A DNA stretch of 64,000 nucleotides from an uncultured Oscillibacter sp. (GTDB taxonomy: Bacteria; Bacillota; Clostridia; Oscillospirales; Oscillospiraceae): positions 33,119-97,118 of the forward strand of contig CAMBKF010000003.1 in the NCBI GenBank assembly GCA_945868085.1. Reading direction: 5' to 3'. Position numbers and translations under genes: made by a program. Below are positions 32,861 to 41,483 of the stretch, in pieces. The number at the start of each line of letters is the position of its first letter. The stretch's first letter is position 1. The notes under the pieces were generated by a model. It searched no databases, was not told the DNA's origin, and saw nothing but the letters and a program-made list of their open reading frames with translations.

Positions 32861-33451
32861 ATGGCAAAGAAGGCGGGGCGGAACACAAAGGCGCGGATCG
32901 TGGCGGCGGCGTGGAAGATGTTTTACGAGCAGGGGTATGAGGACACCACGGTGGAGGACATCGTGTTTGAATCCGAGACCTCCAAGGGGTCGTTTTACCA
33001 TTACTTTGACGGCAAGGACGCGCTGCTGGGATCCCTGTCGGTGCTGTTTGACGAAAAGTACGAGGAGCTGCGGCCCCAGCTGGATCCGGAGGCGGACGCG
33101 GTGGACACACTAGCGTTCCTGAATCGGGAGGTATTCGGCATGATCGACAACAGCGTGTCCATGGAGCTGCTGGCAAGGCTGCTGTCCTCCCAGCTGGTGA
33201 CCCGGGGTGAAAAGCATCTGCTGGACCGGAGCCGCACCTATTTTAAGCTGCTCTATCAGATCATCCGAACGGGTCAAAGCCGGGGCCAGCTGCGCACGGA
33301 CATGACTGCCAATGAGATCGTGAAGGCTTACGCCATGTTTGAGCGAGGACTGATGTATGACTGGTGCCTCAGCGGCGGCGAATACGCCCTGAGCCGGTAC
33401 AGCGCCCTGATGATGCCGATGTTTTTGCAGGGATTCCGGGTGACCGAGTGA
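32861..33451 (+). CDS. TetR/AcrR-family regulator upstream of putP
   Basis: A 196-residue TetR-type regulator. The N-terminal HTH (residues ~10-55) reads TKARIVAAAWKMFYEQGYED and TTVEDIVFESETSKGSFYHY, with the recognition helix SKGSFYHYFDGKD. The C-terminal ligand domain is helical and generic. AAGGAGG lies before the start; a GTG one codon earlier is possible. A perfect 20-bp palindrome overlapping the putP promoter 90 bases downstream is the probable operator, so this protein likely represses the proline transporter. The ligand is unknown. Confidence 0.9.
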   Translation: MAKKAGRNTKARIVAAAWKMFYEQGYEDTTVEDIVFESETSKGSFYHYFDGKDALLGSLSVLFDEKYEELRPQLDPEADAVDTLAFLNREVFGMIDNSVSMELLARLLSSQLVTRGEKHLLDRSRTYFKLLYQIIRTGQSRGQLRTDMTANEIVKAYAMFERGLMYDWCLSGGEYALSRYSALMMPMFLQGFRVTE

Positions 33452-33531
33452 ATTCTTAGAAATATTTTTTTCGAACTTGCTGCGGTATTGAAAATGGTCC
33501 ATAAAAAAATATATATAAAATAAGAAGATTT

Positions 33532-33582
33532 TTGACTTTATACAGAACGATGTATAGAATTCATTCTATACATCGTTCTGTA
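33532..33582 (+). promoter_or_regulatory. putP promoter overlapped by a perfect 20-bp palindrome
   Basis: TTGACT (33532) and TAGAAT (33555) have 17-base spacing. Arms 33541-33560 (TACAGAACGATGTATAGAAT) and 33563-33582 are exact reverse complements around TC. The palindrome covers the spacer, the -10 and the start site, a classic repressor position. A weak T run makes a terminator role for the TetR gene less likely. Confidence 0.7.
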
Positions 33583-33650
33583 TTTCGTTCTTGTTATGTT
33601 TGTGTTATACTTGCCTGCGTTAAGCTAAGAATACGTTAGGAGTAAAAGCT

Positions 33651-35108
33651 ATGATAATCAGCGAAGTTATTGTATTTGTGGTCTATTTGATCTTTATGCT
33701 GTCCATCGGCGTGTATTTCTTTATTAAGAACCGCAATGGCGGCGAGAAGACTTACTTCCTGGGCGGCCGTCAGATGGGTCCCTGGGTCACGGCCCTGTCT
33801 GCAGGCGCCTCCGACATGAGCGCCTGGGTGCTCATGGGCCTGCCTACCTCCATCTACGCCCTGGGCGTGGGACAGGTGTGGATCTCCGTGGGCCTGGCCA
33901 TCGGCTACACCATTAGTTGGATCGTGGAGGCGCCCCGGCTGCGGCGGTTCTCCATTGTGGCCAATGACTCCATTACCATCCCCCAGTACCTGACCAACCG
34001 GTTCCTGTCCAAGTCCAAGGCCCTGCAGATCATCTGCGCGGTGATCTTCCTGGTGGCTTACACCGTGTATGCCGCCTCCAGCGTGAAGGCCTGCGGTACC
34101 CTCTTCAACACCGTCATCGGTATGGATGAGACGGCGGCTATGTACCTGGCTTCCATTATTATCATTGCCTATACCTTCCTGGGCGGCTTTTCCGCCGTGT
34201 GCTGGACGGACTTTTTCCAGGGTATGCTGATGCTGGGTGCGCTGCTCATCGCCCCGATCTTTGCCCTGTTTATGCTCCAGGGCGCGGGTGTGCATCCTGT
34301 GGATACCCCCAACTATTTCAATGCCTTCGGCAACTGGAAGGATGTTGTGTCCGGCCTGGGCTGGGGCCTTGGCTACTTCGGCATGCCCCATATCATCATC
34401 CGCTTCATGTCCCTGGAATCCCAGAAGAGCCTGAAGAAGTCCGCCAAGATCGGCATTACCTGGACGGTGCTGATCGTTATCTTTGCTGCCGCGGTGGGTA
34501 TCATCGGCCGCCTGTTCCTGGGCTATGATGAGTCCATCAACGGCCACTCCCTGGTGTTCATCACCATGGTGCGCAAGATCTTCCCGGGCGTGATCTCCGG
34601 CCTGCTGCTGTCGGCTGTGCTGGCGGCATCTATGTCCACGGCGGATTCTCAGCTGCTCATGGCTGCCAGTGCCTTTGCCAGCGATGTGTATAAGCCCGTG
34701 TTCCGCAAGGGCAAGGCCAGCGACAAGGAGATGATGTGGGCGGGCCGTATCGTGGTTCTGATCATTGCTGTGGTGGCGCTGCTCATCGCCTCCGACCCCA
34801 AATCCGGCAGCATCATGTCCCTGGTGTCCAACGCGTGGGGCGTGTTCGGCGCGGCCTTCGGCCCGGCCATTATGCTGAGCCTGTTCTGGAAGCGGTTCAC
34901 CTTTGCTGGTGCTGTGGCCGGCATCGTTGTGGGTGCGGCTGTGGATGGCCTGTGGCTGGCCTTCCTGTCCGGCACGGGCATCTATGAGATCATCCCCGCC
35001 TTTGCTGCCAGCATGCTCGCCGCCGTCGTGGCTTCCCTGCTGAGCAAGAAGCCCGGCAAGGACGTAGAGGAGCTGTTCGACAAGGCTGCGAAGTTTGAGG
35101 AAGAATAA
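33651..35108 (+). CDS. putP: Sodium/proline symporter
   Basis: A sodium:solute symporter of 485 residues with about 13 membrane helices. The N-terminal YFLGGRQMGPWVTALSAGAS, DMSAWVLMGLPTSIYALG, and YTFLGGFSAVCWTDFFQG are typical of PutP, including the sodium-site serines and threonines of the LeuT-fold helices (later segment AASMSTADSQLLMAAS). TAGGAGT precedes the ATG. It is probably repressed by the upstream TetR protein. Proline is the expected substrate; a related amino acid or pantothenate cannot be excluded by eye. Confidence 0.93.
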   Translation: MIISEVIVFVVYLIFMLSIGVYFFIKNRNGGEKTYFLGGRQMGPWVTALSAGASDMSAWVLMGLPTSIYALGVGQVWISVGLAIGYTISWIVEAPRLRRFSIVANDSITIPQYLTNRFLSKSKALQIICAVIFLVAYTVYAASSVKACGTLFNTVIGMDETAAMYLASIIIIAYTFLGGFSAVCWTDFFQGMLMLGALLIAPIFALFMLQGAGVHPVDTPNYFNAFGNWKDVVSGLGWGLGYFGMPHIIIRFMSLESQKSLKKSAKIGITWTVLIVIFAAAVGIIGRLFLGYDESINGHSLVFITMVRKIFPGVISGLLLSAVLAASMSTADSQLLMAASAFASDVYKPVFRKGKASDKEMMWAGRIVVLIIAVVALLIASDPKSGSIMSLVSNAWGVFGAAFGPAIMLSLFWKRFTFAGAVAGIVVGAAVDGLWLAFLSGTGIYEIIPAFAASMLAAVVASLLSKKPGKDVEELFDKAAKFEEE

Positions 35109-35116
35109 GTTGTTAT

Positions 35117-35150
35117 AAAAAATGCCGCGGCTCTGCCGCGGCATTTTCTT
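35117..35150 (+). terminator. putP terminator
   Basis: AAAATGCCGCGG pairs with CCGCGGCATTTT around a 5-base loop, followed by CTT. Confidence 0.85.
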
Positions 35151-35196
35151 GCGGGAAATGGCGAAAAAAATGACAGGCAGATACACAATTTCGCTG

Positions 35197-35224
35197 TAGA
35201 CATTTTCGCCAAAACAGCTATAAT
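35197..35224 (+). promoter_or_regulatory. Promoter of the B3/B4-domain gene
   Basis: TAGACA, 16 bases, TATAAT, about 29 bases before the ATG. Confidence 0.65.
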
Positions 35225-35252
35225 AGGTAAAAAAGCATAAGGAGGACGCCAT

Positions 35253-35966
35253 ATGTACTATCAGATAGCGCCGGAAGTGTTTGAAAAGCTGCCTGCGACC
35301 TGCTTTGGCGCTGTGGCGGTGCGGGGACTGGATAATAGCCGGACCATCCCGGAGCTGGAGGAACTGCTGCAGAAGAATATCCGGGACTGTGAGGCCTATT
35401 TCGCGGACAAAAAACCCAAGGAGACGGCGGACATTCTGCCCTATCGGGAGGCTTTTCGCGCCCTGGGCATCAACCCCAATAAATATCTGTGCTCCATTGA
35501 GGCACTGCTGACCCGTATCGCCAAGGGAAAGGGCTTTCCCTGCATTAATGCGGCGGTGGATCTGGGCAACGCCATCTCCATCGGGCATCGACTGCCCATC
35601 GGCGCCCATGACATCGACTCCCTGGAGGGCGGCCTGGAGGTGCGGCCTGCCCGGCCGGGTGATACCTTTGTGGCCTTCGGCGAAACGGAGGAGGAGAGCC
35701 CCGACCAGGGGGAGATCGTCTATGCCTCCGGCCGCCAGGTGCGCACCCGGCGGTGGACCTGGCGGCAGAGTGAGCGGGGCAAGATCACCCGGGAGACCAC
35801 GGCCATCCTATACCCAATCGACGGCTTCACCGACGTGAATGAGAGCGAAGTACGAGCGGCCACGGAGGAGTTCGTCACGCTGCTGCGCAGATTTTTCGGC
35901 GCGGATGTGGAGATCGAGACCGGTTTCGTGGACAGGGATCACCCGCGGTTTGATTTTTTCGGGTAA
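35253..35966 (+). CDS. B3/B4 tRNA-binding-domain protein
   Basis: A 237-residue stand-alone B3/B4 domain, the fold of the editing domain in the phenylalanyl-tRNA synthetase beta chain. Visible core segments are ALGINPNKYLCSIEALLTRI, INAAVDLGNAISIGHRLPIG and DSLEGGLEVRPARPGDTF. Free-standing members are thought to edit or bind misacylated tRNAs or amino-acid-like ligands, but most are untested. It has its own promoter, an AAGGAGG ribosome binding site 7 bases from the ATG, and a terminator after the stop. Confidence 0.88.
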   Translation: MYYQIAPEVFEKLPATCFGAVAVRGLDNSRTIPELEELLQKNIRDCEAYFADKKPKETADILPYREAFRALGINPNKYLCSIEALLTRIAKGKGFPCINAAVDLGNAISIGHRLPIGAHDIDSLEGGLEVRPARPGDTFVAFGETEEESPDQGEIVYASGRQVRTRRWTWRQSERGKITRETTAILYPIDGFTDVNESEVRAATEEFVTLLRRFFGADVEIETGFVDRDHPRFDFFG

Positions 35967-35980
35967 ACATATTCTGCATA

Positions 35981-36020
35981 AAAAAGCAAGCGGCTCCCGG
36001 GCGGGAGCCGCTTATTTTGC
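35981..36020. terminator. Bidirectional terminator
   Basis: AAGCGGCTCCC pairs with GGGAGCCGCTT around 4 bases; A and T runs flank both sides between convergent genes. Confidence 0.85.
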
Positions 36021-36034
36021 GCACAAATTGAACT

Positions 36035-36682
36035 TCAGGTTGGGAGGCCCAGCTCAGAGGGAAGGTAGCAGCGGTGCCAAAGACCGGAATAGTAGAGGTA
36101 CATATGACCATCCAGCAGGCCGTAGTCGCCGCCGACACACTCGGGAACGGTGGATTGATGGCCCACCACGGGCGGGTGGTCGCCGGGCAGGTAGGAGGTG
36201 ATCTGTCCCTGGACTTCAACATCCCGGACATCTGCCACCTCATCCCGGCAGTAGTACACCTGGCCGTCGGTGTTGATGATAAAGGTGTAGGGCTCGTAGG
36301 ATCCGGAGGCGGAGATGTGGCCGGTGCAGGGATCCGTGTCCTCCATAGGCGTGCATAGATGCCAGGTGCGGCTGCTGTATATGTACATTTGGCCGCCAAA
36401 AGTGCCGAAAGGTTTGTTGATGCAGGCGGGGTTATTGGACTGGCCGTCGGCCTTGGGGAGATGGTCCTCCGCCACGCAGGCGGTGACCCAGCCCAGAACC
36501 TCCACCTCGTCCAGGGGGACTTCCTGGTCGGAAAAGCTGTAAAGCCGACTGTCAATGCGCACGGCGTAGGTGCGGCAGCAGTCACGGCCAACGTCACGGC
36601 CGTAGGGGGCGGCCAGCCATTTGCAGCCCGTCAGGGTCAGCAGCAGGCACAGGGCCAGGAGGGTCCTTCCGGCGTTTTTCAT
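36035..36682 (-). CDS. Lipoprotein with internal duplication
   Basis: A 215-residue predicted lipoprotein: a basic N-terminus, a hydrophobic core and the lipobox LTGC (Cys19). The mature part contains two related halves. The first has LDEVEVLGWVTACVAEDHLP, the AC in NNPAC and a GQMYIYSSRTWHLC ending. The second has RDVEVQGQITSYLPGDHPP, the EC in VPECV and a GHMYLYYSGLWHRC ending. The paired cysteines may form disulfides outside the membrane. No family is recognised. It is monocistronic, with AAAGGAGACTCTC before the ATG. Confidence 0.8.
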   Translation of the reverse strand: MKNAGRTLLALCLLLTLTGCKWLAAPYGRDVGRDCCRTYAVRIDSRLYSFSDQEVPLDEVEVLGWVTACVAEDHLPKADGQSNNPACINKPFGTFGGQMYIYSSRTWHLCTPMEDTDPCTGHISASGSYEPYTFIINTDGQVYYCRDEVADVRDVEVQGQITSYLPGDHPPVVGHQSTVPECVGGDYGLLDGHMYLYYSGLWHRCYLPSELGLPT

Positions 36683-36800
36683 GAGAGTCTCCTTTCGGTG
36701 ATTTGGATGGCTGATTTTTCCTATTTAACTATATTATACACAGAAAGGACATGCTTTTGAGAAGCTTTTTGGCAATTTCGGCATTTTTATAGATATACAC

Positions 36801-36870
36801 AAAAACCCTTGCCGTGATTCAACAAAATGACGGGATGATCGTCACCGGTGAATACACGGCAAGGGAATTG
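36801..36870 (-). terminator. Probable terminator of the alpha-hydroxy-acid oxidase gene
   Basis: Arms CCCTTGCCGTG and CACGGCAAGGG lie 38 bases apart with an inner short stem. On the - strand the hairpin ends in GGGTTTTTG. The long loop is unusual for a terminator. Confidence 0.6.
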
Positions 36871-36879
36871 CGTTTTAAC

Positions 36880-37899
36880 TTACGGACGGAAGACCTGGTC
36901 GCGGCCGATCTCCTCCAGGCTGTGTACGCCGCACATCTGCATGGCGTCCTTCAGCTCGCTCTGCAGCTTGTTCACATACACCTGCACGCCCTCGGCGCCG
37001 CCGCCGTAGACCATGGTGACAAAGGGACGGCCGATAAGCACGCCGTCCGCGCCCAGGGCCAGGGCCTTGAACACGTCCAGACCCGTGCGGATGCCGCCGT
37101 CCACAAAGATCTTAATGCGGCCGCCCACGGCATCGGCGATGCTCGGCAGCACCTCGGCTGTGGCGGGGCACTGGTCCAGCACCCGGCCGCCGTGGTTGGA
37201 TACCACGATGCCGGCAGCGCCGGCCTCCATAGCCTTGCGGGCCCCGGCGGGGGTCATGATGCCCTTGAGGATAAAGGGCTTTTTGGCAAACTCGATGATC
37301 TCCCGCAGCTCGGCAACGGTTTTGCTGCCGGCGGGGGGCATGCGGTTCTGCAGGAAGGGCAGACCTGCCCCGTCGATGTCCATGGCCACGGCCACGGGAT
37401 CGGCCTTGCGCACGGCCTCCAGCTTTTCAAACACGGTGTCCTTGTCCCAGGGCTTCACCGTGGGCACGCCCAGGCCGCCGGCGGACCGGATGGCTGCCAG
37501 GGCACCCGCCATCACGCCGGCGTCGATACCGTCTCCGGTGCAGGCCAGGATGCCGGCATCCCGGCAGGCGGACACCAGGAGATCGTTGTAGGTGGCGTCG
37601 TCGTATTTGTCACCGTAGTGCATCTTCATGGCACCCACGGGGGCGGCCAGCACCGGCAGGCGCAGCTTGGCGCCGAAAAAGTCAAAGGTAGTGTCGGCAG
37701 GGCGGTTTTCGCAGATGGTGTCCATCTGTACGCAGATCTCCTGCCACTTCTGGTAGTTGCGCTGGAAGGTCACGCCCAGGCCCTTGGAACCGGGACCGGG
37801 GACGGTGTTGCCGCAGGCCCGGCCGTTGCACACGGGGCAGGCCTTGCAGTAGGGCCCCATGCAGGTGCGGGCCGTCTGCAGAATTTCATTGTAATCCAT
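36880..37899 (-). CDS. FMN-dependent alpha-hydroxy-acid oxidizing protein
   Basis: A 339-residue TIM-barrel flavoprotein of the lactate/glycolate oxidase superfamily. Late motifs AAGIVVSNHGGRVLDQ (catalytic His with the FMN loop), IKIFVDGGIRTGLDVFKALALG and GADGVLIGRPF bind FMN phosphate. Oddity: a Cys-rich N-terminus (YCKACPVCNGRACG, residues ~17-30) precedes the barrel, as in clostridial members of this group, and may bind iron-sulfur or zinc. The substrate (lactate, another 2-hydroxy acid, or an isoprenoid) is not determinable. AAAGGAGCGATACA precedes the ATG. Confidence 0.88.
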   Translation of the reverse strand: MDYNEILQTARTCMGPYCKACPVCNGRACGNTVPGPGSKGLGVTFQRNYQKWQEICVQMDTICENRPADTTFDFFGAKLRLPVLAAPVGAMKMHYGDKYDDATYNDLLVSACRDAGILACTGDGIDAGVMAGALAAIRSAGGLGVPTVKPWDKDTVFEKLEAVRKADPVAVAMDIDGAGLPFLQNRMPPAGSKTVAELREIIEFAKKPFILKGIMTPAGARKAMEAGAAGIVVSNHGGRVLDQCPATAEVLPSIADAVGGRIKIFVDGGIRTGLDVFKALALGADGVLIGRPFVTMVYGGGAEGVQVYVNKLQSELKDAMQMCGVHSLEEIGRDQVFRP

Positions 37900-38030
37900 T
37901 GTATCGCTCCTTTGCCGCTTGATATGGCCTTATTGTAACGCCGCCGGCGGCAAAATGCAACGAAAAACATGGGGTATGAAACCGGCATTTTATGCGTAAA
38001 ATTATACAAAATGACAAAGGAGGCATAGGC

Positions 38031-38561
38031 ATGAAGGACACGCGCTGGCGCACCTGGGAGATCATCGGCCTGCTATGGACACTGGCGGCGGGGAATCTGC
38101 TGCATTTTGTATACGATTGGACAGGAAAGAGCGTAGCAGCTGCGCTGTTTTCGGCGGTGAATGAGTCCACCTGGGAGCATATGAAGCTCCTGGCAGTGCC
38201 GTGGATCCTGTTTTCCCTGGTGGAATACATTGCCCTGCGCTCCGGCGGCATCGCTGGGCCCCGGGCGGCGGGCCTGCTGGTGGGGCTGGTAGCGATCCCG
38301 CTGCTGTTTTACGGCTACAAGGGCGTTGTGGGACGGGGGAATATGATCGTGGACATCCTCATTTTTCAGGTGGCGGTGCTGCTGGCCTTCTGGGTGAGCT
38401 GGACATTGCAGAAGCGGCGGCAGCTCAGCGGCGCGGGCTGGACAGTGCTGGGCCTGCTGGTGCTGCTGGGGGTATGGGCGCTGTTCCTGCTGTTCACCTT
38501 CCGGGCGCCGGACCTGGCGGTGTTCGTCGATCCCCTGACGGGGACCAGGGGCATCGGCTGA
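38031..38561 (+). CDS. DUF6512-type integral membrane protein
   Basis: A 176-residue protein with about five transmembrane helices (residues ~8-25, 53-70, 78-95, 108-128, 140-160). The segment LFSAVNESTWEHMKLLAVPW, with its conserved NES-WEH, is characteristic of the DUF6512 family in clostridia. The ATG at 38031 has AAAGGAGGCATAGGC; an earlier in-frame ATG at 37992 has no ribosome binding site. Function is unknown. It is a single-gene unit divergent from the FMN oxidase gene and followed by a strong hairpin. Confidence 0.78.
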   Translation: MKDTRWRTWEIIGLLWTLAAGNLLHFVYDWTGKSVAAALFSAVNESTWEHMKLLAVPWILFSLVEYIALRSGGIAGPRAAGLLVGLVAIPLLFYGYKGVVGRGNMIVDILIFQVAVLLAFWVSWTLQKRRQLSGAGWTVLGLLVLLGVWALFLLFTFRAPDLAVFVDPLTGTRGIG

Positions 38562-38578
38562 CCGAAAAATGAAAAACC

Positions 38579-38618
38579 GCGGCAAAGGCCGCCCCTGTCC
38601 GGGGCGGCCTTTGCCGGT
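38579..38618. terminator. GC-rich hairpin between convergent genes
   Basis: CCGCGGCAAAGGCCGCCCC pairs with GGGGCGGCCTTTGCCGG around TGTCC with one mismatch. It has no clear T run; it may be a terminator or a repeat. Confidence 0.55.
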
Positions 38619-38678
38619 TATGCGGAACGCTGCGCGGATGGCCGCGCTGCCGGGCCGGAACGCACTGAAGCGGGCGGC

Positions 38679-40004
38679 CTAGATCAGCCGGAACTGTGTC
38701 CACTTCTGCGATTTCAATCTCCACAGGAAGATGGCCCCCCGGAACACCAGGTCGATGCTCATGCCGATGGCCACGCCGATAACGCCCCAGCCCAGCCACA
38801 GGCCAAACAGGGCCGAGAAGAAAAGCCGTGCCGCAATAGTCAGGGTGATGGAGACGATCATGGTGAATTTTACGTCCCCGGCGGCCCGGAGGCCGTTGCC
38901 CAGGGACCCGGCGAAGGGATAAGCCAGGCCGTTGAAGATGTTGTTGATGAGCACCAGCCAGATCACCAGCTCCTTGGCCTCCGGAGAAATGGCAGAGTAG
39001 CGGACGATCAGCGGCGTGATGGCGAAGATCAGGGTGTTCCACAGGATGGACAGCACCAGGGTGATCCTATTGAGCTTCTTAAAATAGAAGTTGGCGGCGT
39101 CAATATCCCGGGCACCCATGCACTGGCCGATGACGGTGGTGTAGACCGGCGCCATGGCAAGGCCCATGATGGATGCCAGGGACCAGATGCTCTGGGCCAC
39201 ACCGTTGGCGGCGATCTGATAGGTGCCGAACAGGGCCACCATGCTGGATAGGGCCACCTTCACCAGCTGGTGTACGCCGTTTTCCACGCCGTTGGGCAGG
39301 GCAATGCCCATGACCTTGCTGAGAAGACCGCCGTCCCAGGCCAATACATCCCGGAGCCGATACCGCACCGGGTTTTTCTTGTGGAAGCAGTAGGCCGTGA
39401 CCGCCGCGGCGGACAGTGCCCGGGAGATCAGCGACGGCCATGCAACGCCCGCCGCCCCCAGATGCAACACAAAAACGCCCACGCAGTTGCCGGCCACATT
39501 GATGACGTTGGCAATGATGGAGACATTCATGGTCACGTTGGTTTTGCCGATGCTGCGGCACAGGGCCGCCCCGGCGTCATAGATGGCCAAAAAGGGCAGC
39601 GACAGGGTCGTGATCCACAGATAGGATTCGCAGGCCGCCATGACGTCCCCTTCGATCTTGCCGAACAGCAGCCGCAGCAGCTGGGTGTGAAACACCAGGA
39701 TCAGCGCCGCCATGGCAGCCGAGATAACAACGGAGATCATCAGCAGCTGCCCTGCCGAACGGGAGGCCGCTTTTTCATTTCTGCTGCCGATGTACTGGCT
39801 GATAATGACCGCTCCGCCGGAGGACAGGGCCGTGAACAGGAAGATCAGCACCGTGTTGAAGGACGTGACCAGCGACACGCCGGATACATCCGCCTCGCTG
39901 GAAAAGCTCACCACAAACGTGTCCGCAATGCCCACGAACATCAGCAAAAACTGCTCGATAAACAGCGGAATGATCAGATTCCGCAGGTCCTTATTGGTAA
40001 ACAT
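38679..40004 (-). CDS. MATE-family multidrug/cation antiporter
   Basis: A 441-residue membrane protein with 12 predicted helices in two six-helix halves, the MATE (MOP) layout. LIIPLFIEQFLLMFVGIADT and GVSLVTSFNTVLIFLFTALS represent the first half, and IALPNGVENGVHQLVKVALS starts the second. It probably exports drugs or metabolites using sodium or protons. The ATG at 40004 lies 1 base after the stop of the upstream TetR gene; an upstream TTG would overlap that gene. The TetR protein is the expected regulator. Confidence 0.92.
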   Translation of the reverse strand: MFTNKDLRNLIIPLFIEQFLLMFVGIADTFVVSFSSEADVSGVSLVTSFNTVLIFLFTALSSGGAVIISQYIGSRNEKAASRSAGQLLMISVVISAAMAALILVFHTQLLRLLFGKIEGDVMAACESYLWITTLSLPFLAIYDAGAALCRSIGKTNVTMNVSIIANVINVAGNCVGVFVLHLGAAGVAWPSLISRALSAAAVTAYCFHKKNPVRYRLRDVLAWDGGLLSKVMGIALPNGVENGVHQLVKVALSSMVALFGTYQIAANGVAQSIWSLASIMGLAMAPVYTTVIGQCMGARDIDAANFYFKKLNRITLVLSILWNTLIFAITPLIVRYSAISPEAKELVIWLVLINNIFNGLAYPFAGSLGNGLRAAGDVKFTMIVSITLTIAARLFFSALFGLWLGWGVIGVAIGMSIDLVFRGAIFLWRLKSQKWTQFRLI

Positions 40005-40005
40005 C

Positions 40006-40548
40006 TCACGCCTCGTATTCCCGGACAAAAGCCTCTTTGCAGTCCGCCAGCATTCCTTCGACCTTTTCCATGTTCCAGTCGCAGAAGTTCGTTGCGATCA
40101 TGGCGGCAATGCCGTGGGCATGCATCCACAGCTGATCGTGCAGGCGGTCCGCTTTTTCGTGGTCCATGTGGTAGCTGCTCATCAGCTCTCCGATGGCCCC
40201 CCCGATCATAGGCAGCAGCGCCTGCTTGATCTCCGCAAAGGCGTTTTGCCGCATGAACAGGAAGCGGAACAGCCGGGGCTCCTCCTTGGCAAAGCGGATA
40301 TAGGTCATGCTGTAGAGCCGGACAACGCCGTCGCTGCGCATGTATCGCTCGAATTCCGCCACTGCCAGGGGCGTCAGCTCCCCCCGCAGCTCCTCCATCC
40401 CGGAAAAGGACAGGTAAATGGGCTGGGTGGAGCAGCCCAGAGCTTTGGAAAGCTGCTTGATATTCACGGCTTCGTAGCCCTGCTCCCGCAGCAGCTTCAG
40501 AGCGGCTGATAAGATCTTTTCCTTTGGTACTTGTTTTTTCGCAGGCAT
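40006..40548 (-). CDS. TetR-family regulator of the MATE exporter
   Basis: A 180-residue TetR-like protein. The HTH region (residues ~5-50) reads KQVPKEKILSAALKLLREQG, YEAVNIKQLSKALGCSTQPI and YLSFSGMEELRGEL. The C-terminal domain matches the TetR subgroup with a WHxF-like or AMH region (LHDQLWMHAHGIAAMIATNF). GAGGGA lies 5 bases before the ATG at 40548. It is the first gene of a two-gene operon with the MATE transporter, so a drug-responsive repressor is the natural reading. Confidence 0.88.
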   Translation of the reverse strand: MPAKKQVPKEKILSAALKLLREQGYEAVNIKQLSKALGCSTQPIYLSFSGMEELRGELTPLAVAEFERYMRSDGVVRLYSMTYIRFAKEEPRLFRFLFMRQNAFAEIKQALLPMIGGAIGELMSSYHMDHEKADRLHDQLWMHAHGIAAMIATNFCDWNMEKVEGMLADCKEAFVREYEA

Positions 40549-40688
40549 AGGCTTCCCTCGAATCATAAATTATATTATCAATAACCGCATTTATTTTATT
40601 CTCTCGGAGCCTTTCTGTCAATAGGGATCCCACACAAACCCGATTTAGGCAGACCGACAGTGGGGAAGTTGAGACCGCCTGTTTTTTC

Positions 40689-40717
40689 TTGACCCCGCCG
40701 GGGGAATACTGTATAAT
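40689..40717 (+). promoter_or_regulatory. Promoter of the xpaC-telA-TPM operon
   Basis: TTGACC, 17 bases, TATAAT, 34 bases before the first ATG. Confidence 0.75.
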
Positions 40718-40751
40718 GTAAGCAATCAGCCCAAACGGGGGAGGCAAAGCC

Positions 40752-41465
40752 ATGAAAAAAGTGATCGTGCATAAGTCTGCCGCACCCATTTACATTGCGG
40801 CGGCGGCCTGGGGCATTTACGCCCTGGTGTTCCCGCTGTATCGGGTGGGGCATTTTGTCATTGCGGCGGCAGTGTCCCTGGCGGCGTATTTTGTCGGCCG
40901 CTGTTTCTTCAAGGATGTGAAGGAGGAGGTCGAGGTGGAGCCGGAGCCCGTCCGCACCGGCAACGGGGAGCTGGACAAGATGATCGCCGATGGCCAACTG
41001 GCACTGAAGGAAATGCGCCGGCTGGACGACAATATAAAGGACGAGGTCATCAGCGGCCAGATCCGCAAGCTGGAGGAGCTGTCGGGCAAGATCTTCGATC
41101 AGGTGCAGCAAAGGCCTGAGAAGCTGCCCCAGATCCGCAAGTTTATGAATTACTACCTGCCCACCACGTTGAAGCTGCTCAACGCCTATGACCGCATGGG
41201 TGCCCAGGGCGTCTCCGGCGGCAATATCGGCGCCACTATGGAGCGGGTGGAGAATATCATGGGCACCATCGTCACCGCCTTTGAAAAGCAGCTGGATGCC
41301 CTGTTCGGTGCGGAAGCACTGGATATCTCCACGGACATCACCGTGCTGGAGAACATGATGGCCCGGGAGGGGCTGAAGGAGGACGCGGTACACAGCGCCG
41401 TGCAGCAGGAAAAACCGAAAGACAATGAGGAGCCGTCCGACGGCGGCATCCAACTGGAATTATAA
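40752..41465 (+). CDS. XpaC-like 5-bromo-4-chloroindolyl phosphate hydrolysis family protein
   Basis: A 237-residue protein with two N-terminal transmembrane helices (about residues 10-28 and 33-50). A soluble helical domain follows, containing IRKFMNYYLPTTLKLLNAYD, the hallmark of the XpaC family. XpaC nearly always precedes telA, and the pair is linked to toxic-anion and envelope-stress resistance rather than true phosphatase activity. It starts the operon 34 bases after a good promoter, and the next gene begins 18 bases after the stop. Confidence 0.85.
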   Translation: MKKVIVHKSAAPIYIAAAAWGIYALVFPLYRVGHFVIAAAVSLAAYFVGRCFFKDVKEEVEVEPEPVRTGNGELDKMIADGQLALKEMRRLDDNIKDEVISGQIRKLEELSGKIFDQVQQRPEKLPQIRKFMNYYLPTTLKLLNAYDRMGAQGVSGGNIGATMERVENIMGTIVTAFEKQLDALFGAEALDISTDITVLENMMAREGLKEDAVHSAVQQEKPKDNEEPSDGGIQLEL

Positions 41466-41483
41466 GAAAGAGAGGAACACACT

